DNA of 64,000 nt from Nitrospira sp. ND1 (GTDB lineage: Bacteria > Nitrospirota > Nitrospiria > Nitrospirales > Nitrospiraceae). Of the stretch, positions 35,095 to 44,169 are shown piece by piece. The translations under genes and the position numbers were made by a program. The first letter of the stretch is position 1. Each line of letters starts with the position of its first letter. The notes under the pieces are model-generated. The model worked only from the letters and a program-made list of their open reading frames with translations, did not search any database and was not told the DNA's origin. The stretch lies in assembly GCF_900170025.1 (NCBI RefSeq), contig NZ_FWEX01000005.1, positions 859,774 through 923,773 of the forward strand, given 5' to 3'.

Positions 35095-36534
35095 ATGCAA
35101 AAGACTCGCATCATCTGCACGATCGGTCCCGCCACAGAATCCTACGAAATGCTGCACAAGCTCTACGAGGCCGGGATGAGTATCGCCCGTCTCAACATGT
35201 CCCACGGCGACCACGAGTCTCACGCCAAGGTCATCCAGCACATCAAGTCGCTCAACCGGAAGGTGAAATTTCCTATTCCCATTCTCCTGGACACGCAAGG
35301 TCCGGAGATCCGCACCGGCGATCTTTCCAACGAGCTCGACCTGCGGCAAGGCGACATTGTCTCCGTCACCACACGCGGTCCGATGAACGTCGAGGAAAGC
35401 TCCATCCACATCAACTATGCGGACCTGCTTGAGGCGGTCAACGTGGGGGACCGGATCACCGTGGACAACGGGCTGATCAATTTTGAGGTGCTGGAGAAGC
35501 ACGAACGCCACATGCGGTGCCGTGTCTTAGACGGCGGGCTTCTGAAGAGCAAACGCCACGTGAATCTCCCCGGCGTCCGTGTCAATCTCCCGTCGATTAC
35601 GCAAAAAGATATCAAGGATATTCTTTTTGGTCTGGAGCGGGATGTGGACTTCATCGCCCTGTCGTTTGTGCGCGAGGCCGGAGATATTCAGCAGCTGAAG
35701 GATTTGATGGGCGACAAGGTCGGGAAGGTAAAGATCGTCGCGAAGATCGAGGACCAGGAAGGAGTCCGGAACCTTGAAGCGATCATCAAGGAATCGGACG
35801 GCATTATGGTCGCGCGCGGAGATCTCGGGGTGGAGATCAACCTGGAAGACCTGCCGAATGTCCAGCGCACGATCGTGCGGCTATGCGCCGAGTACGGCAA
35901 ACGCGTGATCGTGGCGACGCATCTCCTCGAATCCATGATCCACAACCCGCATCCGACCCGGGCCGAGGTCACCGACGTCGCCAACGCCATCTACGAAGAA
36001 GCCGATGCCGTCATGCTGTCCGGCGAAACCACCGTTGGGAAGTATCCGGTGAAGTGCGTCGAGTTCCTCCGCAGGATTGCGCTGAAATCCGAAACGATAC
36101 CCGGATTGCAGTTTGCGAAACATTTGCGTAACGCGGAGAACAAGCAACAACTGGCGGCGGCGGCCGTGCAGCTGGCCGAGGGGGTCAAGGCCAAAGGCAT
36201 CGTCGTGATCACCAGACGAGGGCTCATGGCCGATCTCGTCGCAAACTGCCGCCCGTTCGCCACCACTATCTACGCCTTTACCAACATGAGCCAACCGCGA
36301 CGGACCATGATGCTCAATCGCGGCGTGCTCCCCTTCAAGATCGATTTCAGTTCGGACCCCGAAAAAACATTACAAACGGCGTTCCGGATTCTAAAAGACC
36401 GCGAGGATTTCAAGGTTGGGGACAAGGTCGTCATCATCTCGGACGTCCTTGCTCAGCAACGGGTCGACTCGATTCAGATTCGCGACGTCCCCTCTGACGA
36501 CATTCTGCCCGACCTATCCGCGGTGAGTCATTGA
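35095..36534 (+). CDS. pyk: Pyruvate kinase
   Basis: A 479-residue pyruvate kinase, the last step of glycolysis (phosphoenolpyruvate + ADP to pyruvate + ATP). The A domain carries TRIICTIGPATESYEMLHKL, NMSHGDHESHAK and the metal/substrate site IMVARGDLGVEI. The B domain inserts near residues 70-165. The C-terminal regulatory domain is present (GIVVITRRGLMADLVANCRP), so length and layout are normal. AAGGGAG precedes the ATG. The 238-base gap upstream shows no gene. It stands alone. Confidence 0.95.
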   Translation: MQKTRIICTIGPATESYEMLHKLYEAGMSIARLNMSHGDHESHAKVIQHIKSLNRKVKFPIPILLDTQGPEIRTGDLSNELDLRQGDIVSVTTRGPMNVEESSIHINYADLLEAVNVGDRITVDNGLINFEVLEKHERHMRCRVLDGGLLKSKRHVNLPGVRVNLPSITQKDIKDILFGLERDVDFIALSFVREAGDIQQLKDLMGDKVGKVKIVAKIEDQEGVRNLEAIIKESDGIMVARGDLGVEINLEDLPNVQRTIVRLCAEYGKRVIVATHLLESMIHNPHPTRAEVTDVANAIYEEADAVMLSGETTVGKYPVKCVEFLRRIALKSETIPGLQFAKHLRNAENKQQLAAAAVQLAEGVKAKGIVVITRRGLMADLVANCRPFATTIYAFTNMSQPRRTMMLNRGVLPFKIDFSSDPEKTLQTAFRILKDREDFKVGDKVVIISDVLAQQRVDSIQIRDVPSDDILPDLSAVSH

Positions 36535-36771
36535 GCGAACTGCCTTCGGAAGACGTATGTGAATTGCCTCATCCGGTGAATGATCGTGGACTGGTGGCGG
36601 GCATGAAGCGACGCCGGGCATTGAACTCACGCTGCGGCCCGGTCACGCACAGCTGACAGCTAAGAAACCGGCGCCGGCACTCCCCCACCCCACTCTACGG
36701 GGAGTTGCGCCGCGCACAATAGCGGGACAGATTCTCCTCCTGGCCAAGGCCCTTTGGGATACGCGTTGTTG

Positions 36772-36810
36772 CCTCTCCCCCACCCCGCATCACGCAGGGC
36801 GGAGGAGAGG
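36772..36810. terminator. Possible bidirectional terminator
   Basis: CCTCTCC (36772) pairs with GGAGAGG (36804) around a GC-rich centre between the convergent pyk and HEAT genes. No clear T run follows. The remainder of 36535-36819 shows nothing. Confidence 0.35.
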
Positions 36811-36819
36811 ATGGTCTGC

Positions 36820-37278
36820 CTACCGAACCTCCAACTTCTTTGCCGCCACTGACGCAGCCTTTCGCAGATGCTCTTCAGGATCGCCCTGCGCGATGGCCGT
36901 AATCCGCTGCTTGAAATCAGCCCGATTTAACTTCCCTGCCGTCATCAGCGCCAGCTTCCGGACACCCGAATCGTGGTCATTGAGCGATTTCATGACCAAG
37001 TCGGTGGGAGCAACCGCGGCCAGATTCTGCAGCCCTTGGGCGACCGCAATACGAACCTGCGGATCATGGTGATCGGCGGCCTTCCTTAATACCTCAACCG
37101 CGCCTGCTCCGCCGATCAAGCTCGCGGCATAGACGGCCTTGGACGATTTCAGCGGATCGTCGGCCTCGGCAATCAATTGTAGGTGCGGCAACGCCTCCGG
37201 CCCCAGCAGAGCCAGCGCTTCGTAACTGGGCTCGTCTTTGTCGATTTCAGCTAATACCTGCTGCATTGTGATTGGCAT
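36820..37278 (-). CDS. HEAT-repeat protein
   Basis: A 152-residue helical-repeat protein. Helix pairs recur: ALALLGPEALPHLQLIAEAD, KAVYAASLIGGAGAVEVLRK, DPQVRIAVAQGLQNLA and DSGVRKLALMTAGKLNR. This is the HEAT-like (PBS lyase) pattern, a scaffold for protein contacts. It is followed by no obvious partner; the LGFP metalloprotease gene ends 15 bases upstream of its start, on the same strand, so they are probably cotranscribed. Confidence 0.8.
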   Translation of the reverse strand: MPITMQQVLAEIDKDEPSYEALALLGPEALPHLQLIAEADDPLKSSKAVYAASLIGGAGAVEVLRKAADHHDPQVRIAVAQGLQNLAAVAPTDLVMKSLNDHDSGVRKLALMTAGKLNRADFKQRITAIAQGDPEEHLRKAASVAAKKLEVR

Positions 37279-37293
37279 GTTCTTGTCTCCCGG

Positions 37294-38610
37294 CTAATTC
37301 GTAAAGGAGCTCGCCAACATCGTCGTCTTCTCTGAGGCAATAATGTCCGGCGGAGGGTTAGTAATATTGTCGGTTCCCAGTCCGGTCATCAGCCGGTTGT
37401 TATCACTGACGTGCGACAGCCCCAAGACGTGGCCGATTTCATGCGCCAAGGTCCATGCGCTGGCCCCGCTGGCGACCACGGCCCCGGGCCGGTTGGCCGG
37501 ATGACTGGCGCAGCCGTTGAACGGCGGCTGCGTGCTGCGAACGAAGTAGGCAATCACATCCTTCGCCGCTGCGTTATTCCGGTTGGCAAATAGCTGTGTT
37601 TGTTCCGCGGTCACCGTCCCCATCGTACAGGCACCGACATCAATATCGTTCAGCGCCGGCAGATTCAGCACTTCAAACGACACATATTTGAGGCCGACTT
37701 GCGCGGTCGCATAGGTCAGACGCATATTGGAAATCATCTGGTTAATCGTAAATCGAGTGGGCGCCGTGAGACACTTGACGTGCAATCGCACCGTTTCACG
37801 GCAGGCCAGCGCCCCTGTCCCCGGGCTCCAGTAAATAGATCCATGCTGGAATTCGCTATATCGCCCGGTACTGTCTTCCGTACTCAATTCATCGCTGGTG
37901 GGGTATCCCAGAAAACTGCGCTCCCATCCCATGCTCGCCCATAGAGCCCGAATGGCGCCATGCACCTCATGGGCACCGGTCGCCGGCGTCCAATAGACTG
38001 ACCCGCCTTGAAAATGATTGTACCGCCCGACCCCATCCGGCGTCGTCGTCTCATCCGTCAACGGGTAGCCCAGAAAGCTGCGTTCCCACCCCAAACTCGC
38101 CCACTTACCCCGAATGGCGCCATGCACCTCATGGGCACCGGTCGCGGGCGTCCAATAGACTGACCCGCCTTGAAAATGATTGTACCGGCCGATGCGATCC
38201 GGCGTCGTCGTTTCATCCGTCAACGGATAGCCCAGGAAGCTCCGTTCCCACCCCAAACTCGCCCACTTACCCCGAATGGCGCCATGCACCTCATGGGCGC
38301 CGGTCGCCGGCGTCCAATAGATCGATCCCCCTTGAAAATGATTGTATCGCCCGATGCGATCCGGCGTCGTCGTTTCATCCGTCAGCGGGTAGCCCAGGAA
38401 GCTGCGTTCCCACCCCAAGCTGGCCCATCTGTCACGGATGAGTCCGTGGACTTCATGAGCTCCGGTTGCCGGCGACCAATAGATGGAGCCGCTTCGGTAA
38501 TGCCGGTAATGGCCGATCCCGTCAGGGGCGACGAGTTCAGCGGTCGTCGCCGGGCCCAACCAACCAGCGGGCCCCCCAAGAGCCGCATACTTCACATCAA
38601 TATCTGACAT
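37294..38610 (-). CDS. LGFP-repeat protein with C-terminal zinc metalloprotease
   Basis: A 438-residue protein. The N-terminal half is about five copies of a 54-residue LGFP-type repeat (WASLGWERSFLGYPLTDE, then NHFQGGSVYWTPATGAHEVH). The C-terminal half is a matrixin/metzincin-like protease with zinc ligands His390, His394 and His400 and catalytic Glu391 in AHEIGHVLGLSHVSD, followed by a Met-turn-like RLMTG. LGFP repeats are thought to bind cell-wall sugars or lipids. No signal peptide is visible, so its route to the surface is unknown. ATG at 38610 has GGGAGGG at good spacing; two other starts lie upstream. Confidence 0.85.
   Translation of the reverse strand: MSDIDVKYAALGGPAGWLGPATTAELVAPDGIGHYRHYRSGSIYWSPATGAHEVHGLIRDRWASLGWERSFLGYPLTDETTTPDRIGRYNHFQGGSIYWTPATGAHEVHGAIRGKWASLGWERSFLGYPLTDETTTPDRIGRYNHFQGGSVYWTPATGAHEVHGAIRGKWASLGWERSFLGYPLTDETTTPDGVGRYNHFQGGSVYWTPATGAHEVHGAIRALWASMGWERSFLGYPTSDELSTEDSTGRYSEFQHGSIYWSPGTGALACRETVRLHVKCLTAPTRFTINQMISNMRLTYATAQVGLKYVSFEVLNLPALNDIDVGACTMGTVTAEQTQLFANRNNAAAKDVIAYFVRSTQPPFNGCASHPANRPGAVVASGASAWTLAHEIGHVLGLSHVSDNNRLMTGLGTDNITNPPPDIIASEKTTMLASSFTN
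37900..38560. repeat. Near-identical 162-bp tandem repeats inside the LGFP gene
   Basis: Four to five in-frame units of about 162 bases, most with only a few differences. Blocks such as CCTTGAAAATGATTGTA and CATGCACCTCATGGGC recur. The nearly identical DNA implies recent duplication or gene conversion and predicts length variation between strains. Confidence 0.85.
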
Positions 38611-39162
38611 CTGCATTCCCTCCCTCATCAAAATGGTTGTCACTAACTGCGCACGGAGCAGCGAGCGTCGGGCGGAGTCTTACGGTACTGTCGATTTCAT
38701 CACTTCTTGTCCCGGTCAGCCTGGATTGCATCTGATGGCAGTACCCAGTCTCTACCCGTTCAGGCGCTTGCTCGTTGAACTCTCAACTTGTCATAGAGCA
38801 AGCGGAATGCCCACGTAGAACAGGCGCAGGACAGTTTCTCAAACTGAACAATTTCAGGGCCGTACCAGTTGTTGAGCAGCGCCGCCGTGCGAATCATCGC
38901 CTTCTTCTGCTGAGGCTTGTATCGAAAAAGATTCACGACATGTATCCGAACTGGTTCATGATTCGGCTGACGAAAGAACTAGTGGGAGAAACACATCCAC
39001 GGTTGAGAGTTCCACCGGAACGGCGACGGCTCACAACCGATGCTGGAATGCGTGCAGATCACACAGGAGAGGAGAGATGAAGGGGGTCAGCGCTGACGCA
39101 TTCCTGTCCGAGGTTCCTCAGAACCATCGGGCCGTCTGAACCGCGCAGGTGATGCTGTCGAC
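38611..39162. other. Non-coding gap, no gene supported
   Basis: About 550 bases between the LGFP protease start and the end of the B12-type radical SAM gene. It presumably carries the promoter of the LGFP-HEAT pair near its left end. A 101-codon frame at 38775 has no ribosome site or protein-like pattern and is not called. No repeat or RNA gene was recognised. Confidence 0.4.
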
Positions 39163-40818
39163 TTAGGCAGTCACAAGCGTTTGCTTCGAGATCCCTTTCA
39201 ACAACCAGGACTGGTTCTCATAAACATACCGGTTTCGCTGCTGTACCAAGGTGGCCAGAATCTGCTCCCGGATCTGTCCCAGGCCTGAGTACTGTTGACA
39301 CTCACCCCCGCCCTCCCGAAAACCGTCGCAAATTTCTTCTACCACTGAGAACAATATGTTGTTGCTGAATTTGGTCACGGCACTCAGTGCAGTTTTGTAT
39401 GCGACAAGGTCTGCACCGGGCTCGAAAAGCCGCTCCATTACAAAGACCTCATGCCACGCATGATTGATCATCGCGGCCACACAATCCGATCCCCTGACCC
39501 ATTCGCCGACTGTTCGTCCTATTGCCTCGTAGCAACGCGCAATCCGGGGATCGAGAAAATCGTAGTCCGGGTTACACACGTCGCCGTTGAACCGTCCCTG
39601 GGCCATCAGCGTCTCCTTGATAGGCGTGCCGTCATAGGGCAACATTTTGCAGAACACCGCCGCGACACTCCCATCGTCGACAATCCGGCGCAAAAACCCC
39701 ACATTCGTTTCAATCGATTCGAACGTGCTGGATGGATCAAACAGCATGAAGCCGAATTCCCACATGAGGCCCAGCGACTTCAGCGTCTCAACGGCTCGCA
39801 GATTTTCCGCCACGGTAATTTCCTTGTGAAGCACATCGAGTCCATCGTCCGATCCCGACTCCAGCCCCATGTACACCAGGTACAACCCGGCATCCCGCAA
39901 GGTCGCAAACAACTCCGGCTCAACCGCATCGGCCCGACAACTGATTTTCCAGATGACTTTCCCGACCAGGTCCTGGCGATACAGTTCATCGACCAGACTG
40001 AGCGCCCACCGACGCCACGACGGGCCGAAGAGGGGGAAATCATCATCTTGGAACAGGAACAGGGTAATCCCCCGGTTCTGATAAAGATCCTTCATTTCGC
40101 GGACCACTTCGGTTACTTTCCGAATCCTGACGACCCGTCCCGGAGCGGCCCGATAAAACATATGAATGGAACAAAAGGAACAGGTCCGGGAACAGCCGCG
40201 TGACGCCAGGATGGGCATTGTTCGCTGACCGAGGATCGCCGTCGGCTCATACTGCCGGTAGGGAAAGGGCAACACATCGAGGTCGTCCAGGAGATGCCGA
40301 AGAGGATTTGACACGAATCGCCCGTCCCGACGATACGCGAGGCCATCGATCCTGCGCCAATCCTGGTCATGAATGAGCGATTCCACGAGCTCGAGCAGGG
40401 TCACCTCCCCTTCGAATCGAACCACGCTGTCCACCTCTGGAATCAACTCAAGCGTTCGCTCGTGACTCAGACTTGGAAAGTGCCCGCCGATTGTGAAATG
40501 ACACCGGACGCCATGGTTCCGCAGGTATTGCATCAACACACGGAAGCGAGGCAGATAAAATTGAAAGATGAGCGAAAACCCGACCACCACCGGGACTTCA
40601 GCTTTAATCGTCGCCAAGATCTGCTCCGCCGCATCTTCGAAATCGAGAACCTTCACACGATGCCCTCGTCGCATCAGCGTTGCGGCCAGATACCCGATTC
40701 CAAGGTTGCCCTGCTTCTGAAATCCGATCAAGACCACGGGTCTGGTCGCGTCCTGTTCGCTCAAGGCCTGCAGAGGGGGCATGGCCCCGCTCTCGTCCAG
40801 CAGAGTGAGTGATCTCAT
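39163..40818 (-). CDS. B12-binding radical SAM protein (P-methylase-like family)
   Basis: A 551-residue protein with an N-terminal cobalamin-binding-like domain (VVLIGFQKQGNLGIGYLAAT, then RRGHRVKVLDF and FTIGGHFPSL) and a radical SAM core with cysteines 209, 213 and 216 in SRGCSRTCSFCSIHMF (CX3CX2C). This is the class B methyltransferase-like layout; such enzymes methylate sp3 carbons in natural products or peptides. It is distinct from the two paralogs at 6-10 kb. The ATG at 40818 follows GGGAGGAGG. A small gene lies 158 bases upstream on the same strand. The substrate is unknown. Confidence 0.85.
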   Translation of the reverse strand: MRSLTLLDESGAMPPLQALSEQDATRPVVLIGFQKQGNLGIGYLAATLMRRGHRVKVLDFEDAAEQILATIKAEVPVVVGFSLIFQFYLPRFRVLMQYLRNHGVRCHFTIGGHFPSLSHERTLELIPEVDSVVRFEGEVTLLELVESLIHDQDWRRIDGLAYRRDGRFVSNPLRHLLDDLDVLPFPYRQYEPTAILGQRTMPILASRGCSRTCSFCSIHMFYRAAPGRVVRIRKVTEVVREMKDLYQNRGITLFLFQDDDFPLFGPSWRRWALSLVDELYRQDLVGKVIWKISCRADAVEPELFATLRDAGLYLVYMGLESGSDDGLDVLHKEITVAENLRAVETLKSLGLMWEFGFMLFDPSSTFESIETNVGFLRRIVDDGSVAAVFCKMLPYDGTPIKETLMAQGRFNGDVCNPDYDFLDPRIARCYEAIGRTVGEWVRGSDCVAAMINHAWHEVFVMERLFEPGADLVAYKTALSAVTKFSNNILFSVVEEICDGFREGGGECQQYSGLGQIREQILATLVQQRNRYVYENQSWLLKGISKQTLVTA

Positions 40819-40976
40819 AGCCTCCTCCCAAGGAATGGCCGCAACAATGCGTGGCAACACCAGGCCCGATCATTGCCATGTCGAACCCGCTTCCTGCACA
40901 GCGAAATCCTCTGAAAAGGAGCGGCATAGGGCCGGGGGCGGCGTCCACTCCCTTCCACTGAGGATTTTGCACGTAG

Positions 40977-41210
40977 CTATTTGCCGCCGAACTTCTTGAC
41001 CATTTCCATCGACTGCTCAATCGCTTTCATGTTCTGCTGCATGATCGCCCGTTGATTCTCCAGCTGAATCAACGCCAGCTGACTCAGCGCTTCCTTCGGA
41101 AGGTTTGCACGTTCGAAGAACCACCAAGGCACAGGATCCCAATTGATCGGCACTCGCCACTTGAATACCTCCGGCAATGGCAGTTCCGGATTCATGATGG
41201 GCTTTTCCAT
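40977..41210 (-). CDS. Small protein ahead of a B12 radical SAM gene
   Basis: A 77-residue protein with AAAGGAGG directly before its ATG. It has a proline- and tryptophan-rich first half (PLPEVFKWRVPINWDPVPWW) and a helical second half (LALIQLENQRAIMQQNMKAI) ending in KKFGGK. No family recognised. It is in the same direction as the radical SAM gene and probably on the same transcript, so it could be a partner or a small substrate of that enzyme; this is inference from position only. Confidence 0.7.
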   Translation of the reverse strand: MEKPIMNPELPLPEVFKWRVPINWDPVPWWFFERANLPKEALSQLALIQLENQRAIMQQNMKAIEQSMEMVKKFGGK

Positions 41211-41779
41211 TCGGTCCTCCTTTGGTGAGTACGCTCAATATTGCGATCGTCGTGATCGCGGTGTTCCCCCGGCCACGCAGCACACAATGAGTTCCAACGT
41301 GTGTCCTCACCAGCAGAGGAACAAGCAAGATATCGGCCACATTGCAGCGGTCATGTCATTTACCTACTTCCAATGATTTGGACGGTCTGCAGTCGGAAAA
41401 GGATCAGGCCTTCGTGTATACGATGCGATACTCACGTATCCAAATTGATACGTAGACGAATCAGGGAAATGGTTGTTTAAGAGAAGGCCTAATGGCAGGG
41501 TGTCACACCGACGACTTCGATTGGGACGTTCCGGATTCGCCGACGATGTGCCTCTCGCAAGCCGTCAAGGTGATTTCAGGTGAGCTGCTGGTTGTTGTAG
41601 GCTTCGAGTCGATGGGGCGGACAGATCCAAATCAATCGGGTGGACAGGCCCGGGACCAGTACATTCTGGAGCGCCAGCAGGTGTGCCGGAGATCGCCCGT
41701 CACGTCATCATCGCACATGAAATCGCGACGGGTAAACCTCGAAAGACACGCTCACGCGTATACAAACGATCACGAGGCC
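41211..41779. other. Long gap with a palindrome, no secure gene
   Basis: About 570 bases between two minus-strand genes. It holds the probable promoter of the 77-residue gene and a perfect palindrome at 41434-41453. A 133-codon plus-strand frame from 41492 has AGAAGG near its ATG, but its last 114 bases are antisense to the DHFR-like gene and its sequence looks unlike a known protein, so it is not called. Confidence 0.4.
41434..41453. promoter_or_regulatory. Perfect palindrome, possible operator
   Basis: ACGTATC-caaatt-GATACGT is a perfect seven-base inverted repeat with a six-base spacer in AT-richer DNA. It is 220 bases upstream of the 77-residue gene and in front of the uncertain frame at 41492. 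A dimeric repressor site is a reasonable guess. Confidence 0.35.
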
Positions 41780-42334
41780 CTACCCACGCGGAACACGGTA
41801 TCGCAACTCAGCGAAGCCGGGCCCGATCGCGCGAACCGACTCAAGGATGAGGGAAGGCGACGTGGTCCGGCGAGGCAGGAGCGGCTTGCCTGATCCGAGG
41901 GTGACCGAACCAACCTGCACGATCAGTTCGTCGAGGAGTCCGGCGTCATAGAACTGTCCAACAAGTTCGCCTCCCCCGACCAGCCACACGTTCCGGCCAC
42001 GCGCCGCTTTCTTCATGTCAGCATGAACCGGGCGAACGTCCCCGCTTACAAATCGGATGTCTGTACCTTCCACGGGGGGAAGGCGACGCCTTGAGAACAC
42101 CCAGGTGGGTTGAGCATAGGGCCAGGCGACCGGTTCGCGCCCGTCCGGACGGATGACGTGGCGCAGCATCCACTCATAGGTGGCAGACCCCATCGCCAAG
42201 GCGCCGACCTCCTTGATGAAGGACGGATACCCCGTCTCGTTGATATCACCAAGGGGAAAGAGCCAGTCGAGAGAATCGTCGAGCGTCGCGATGAATCCAT
42301 CGAGGCTTGAGGCAGTGTAGTACTGGGTGGTCAT
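41780..42334 (-). CDS. Dihydrofolate reductase-like (RibD C-terminal) protein
   Basis: A 184-residue NADPH-dependent reductase of the DHFR/RibD C-terminal superfamily. It starts YYTASSLDGFIATLDDSLDW and includes FIKEVGALAMGSATYEWMLR, RGRNVWLVGGGELVGQFYDA and GLLDELIVQVGSVTLGSG. It resembles the YyaP/YwjB group rather than folate enzymes. Substrate is unknown. GGAGA lies near the ATG. Stands alone. Confidence 0.88.
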   Translation of the reverse strand: MTTQYYTASSLDGFIATLDDSLDWLFPLGDINETGYPSFIKEVGALAMGSATYEWMLRHVIRPDGREPVAWPYAQPTWVFSRRRLPPVEGTDIRFVSGDVRPVHADMKKAARGRNVWLVGGGELVGQFYDAGLLDELIVQVGSVTLGSGKPLLPRRTTSPSLILESVRAIGPGFAELRYRVPRG

Positions 42335-42443
42335 GAGCGATACATCTCCTTGCCGGCACTCACCTATTCAGCTTGTTCGGCAACACGAGGCTGGCAGAAG
42401 AATTCGTCGGACGGCGCACCTTGCGATCTCACAATTCACACGC

Positions 42444-43217
42444 TCACCCTTGTCGCCAGGATGACCCGCCGAACGCGCGGACTGCCAGATAGGCCACGTT
42501 GCGCTTCCAATAGGCGACCTTGCTTCGCGTCATCAATTCCAGAAAGAGGTCATCGGCCTCCTTCCGATCAAAGCGCTTGTCGGCGGGCGTGACTTCGCCA
42601 TCAGGCAATGCCACGGTTCCGGCAGAGCCATAAATCAAATCGTGCACGATAGGCGCAACCAGCGAGAGTTCAAATGACGCGATGAAGCCCCATAACAAAC
42701 GTGGAATACTTGCCAAGTCGGTCTTGAAGCCGCGCTTGGCCGTCACAATGAACCCATCCAATGCCGCACACCGACAATCGTCGAGCAAGACCCATTCGGC
42801 GTTGTTGTACGTCACAGCCGGTTCGGGCAACTCCAGCACCCGGCGCAGATTCGCCCCGGAGCCGACGGCTGGTTTCGCCGCTGTCGTGTTCGAAATATGT
42901 GACTGAATCTCGCGGGCGGAAATCTTCCGATTTCCTTCGCCGATGTCGAAGCTGAACGATTTGGTGAGAGCCGCCACGAGACTGTCGTTGTCGGCCAACG
43001 CCGGAGCCTTGCCCGTCGCGGGCCGCTGCGGTGAAGTAGCACGCTCAACGACCTTGTCACGACTGACCGTGAGGGACATCGATCGGTCGCCGTCGCACAT
43101 GTTGATGGTGATCGTGTCCCCATTCTCGATTTGCTGGTCGATCCGGGTAAATTGCTCGATGAGTTGCGTGAGGTACGCATTCGTGTGCGTAAATTGCGCG
43201 TGGACGATGTCCGGCAT
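42444..43217 (-). CDS. DUF1353 family protein
   Basis: A 257-residue protein. The N-terminal half (about 1-125) is unrecognised and partly helical, the C-terminal half is a DUF1353 domain: FKTDLASIPRLLWGFIASFE, VAPIVHDLIYGSAG and RKEADDLFLELMTRSKVAYW. DUF1353 proteins occur in phages and in bacterial genomes beside toxin- or prophage-like genes; function is unknown. The start at 43217 is preceded by AAGGAGA. The long N-terminal extension is unusual for the family. No phage genes lie nearby. Confidence 0.8.
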   Translation of the reverse strand: MPDIVHAQFTHTNAYLTQLIEQFTRIDQQIENGDTITINMCDGDRSMSLTVSRDKVVERATSPQRPATGKAPALADNDSLVAALTKSFSFDIGEGNRKISAREIQSHISNTTAAKPAVGSGANLRRVLELPEPAVTYNNAEWVLLDDCRCAALDGFIVTAKRGFKTDLASIPRLLWGFIASFELSLVAPIVHDLIYGSAGTVALPDGEVTPADKRFDRKEADDLFLELMTRSKVAYWKRNVAYLAVRAFGGSSWRQG

Positions 43218-43330
43218 AGAGTCTCTCCTTAAGATATCCTCAGCAGGCTGCCGGCTCGTTCCGACGCACTGCCGGCCCACTCCTCCCCCGTTCGCACGAC
43301 CGGAGAGGCGGCCTGTCCTCGCTGCGCGGG

Positions 43331-43927
43331 CTAGTGGGGAAGCGGAAGGGTCAGCAGGATTCCCCCCATCACGTCATGCGGCTTGAAATCTTTCTTTGGA
43401 CTGTTCGGATGCGCGTTGTGGCAACTCACACAGGTCTGGGACAGGGCCTTGTCCGGGTAGAGAGCCTGGAAGACGGGTCTGCCTCCCTCGGTCGTCACAC
43501 CGGTGTGGGGACGATCGGGATCGATCAGGATCGCGGTCAGACCGGCCCGCTCGAAGTCGGTGGCCGGACGATTCGTCTTATTGATCGCCCAATTGCTGAT
43601 GAGCCGGAATCGAATTCCATTGCGTTGCTGCGCAACGAGCCGACCCGATTCGAGCAAGAACTGAGCAGGAAGGGGAAGCCTGGAGGTCTCTCTCCAGTTT
43701 TCTGCGGCAAAGACGATTCCCCGCAACTGCATCCGCTCCACGATGTCGGTGGTGTAGAACTCCCGATCGGCCTGGATCACGCTATGCACATAATCCGCGA
43801 CCATCTCGGCCGGCAAACAGGGGGCCATCCCCGCCTCCTTGCTCGCGGCACTCATCGTCCACTGACTCAACAGAACGGTGGCCACGATGCCGACTACGAG
43901 GCCGGTGAAAAATCCTGCACCCTTCAT
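43331..43927 (-). CDS. DUF3365 exported haem-binding protein
   Basis: A 198-residue protein of the DUF3365 (Tll0287-like) family. An N-terminal anchor or signal (GFFTGLVVGIVATVLLSQW) precedes the domain. A c-type haem motif, CVSCHNAHPNSP, near the C-terminus is followed by DVMGGILLTLPL, as in the family; NKTNRPATDFER is also typical. Such domains may sense gases or redox state, or act as monohaem electron carriers. ATG at 43927; longer open frame upstream is unlikely. The next gene upstream diverges. Confidence 0.85.
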   Translation of the reverse strand: MKGAGFFTGLVVGIVATVLLSQWTMSAASKEAGMAPCLPAEMVADYVHSVIQADREFYTTDIVERMQLRGIVFAAENWRETSRLPLPAQFLLESGRLVAQQRNGIRFRLISNWAINKTNRPATDFERAGLTAILIDPDRPHTGVTTEGGRPVFQALYPDKALSQTCVSCHNAHPNSPKKDFKPHDVMGGILLTLPLPH

Positions 43928-44169
43928 GCTGCACCCACCTTTTTTGTCCGCGCGTGGTTGCCTTGCTCCCCAACCGCAGCCATAAACCCGCCCGGCCAGA
44001 ACTTGCGGGTCGCCTCCCGCAAAAGCATACGCCGACACAGCGGAGAAATCGAGATTATGGACCGGCCTGTTTCCGAACCGGTACAATACTGGTGGTGATG
44101 TCGTCTGAACAATGTGATTCCAATCCGTGGAGAGAAGAATCAGCAGTCGCTTCAGCGGGAATGCAGCCA

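Noticed and set aside
37900-38560. Regular direct repeats that could look like a CRISPR array
   Set aside because: The units are ~162 bases, in frame and encode LGFP protein repeats; there are no short repeats with unique spacers.
38775-39080. 101-codon frame in the gap after the LGFP gene
   Set aside because: No ribosome site and an arginine-rich, low-complexity translation typical of chance frames in GC-rich DNA.
41492-41893. 133-codon plus-strand frame with a fair ribosome site
   Set aside because: The last part is antisense to the DHFR-like gene and the translated sequence has no domain-like pattern.
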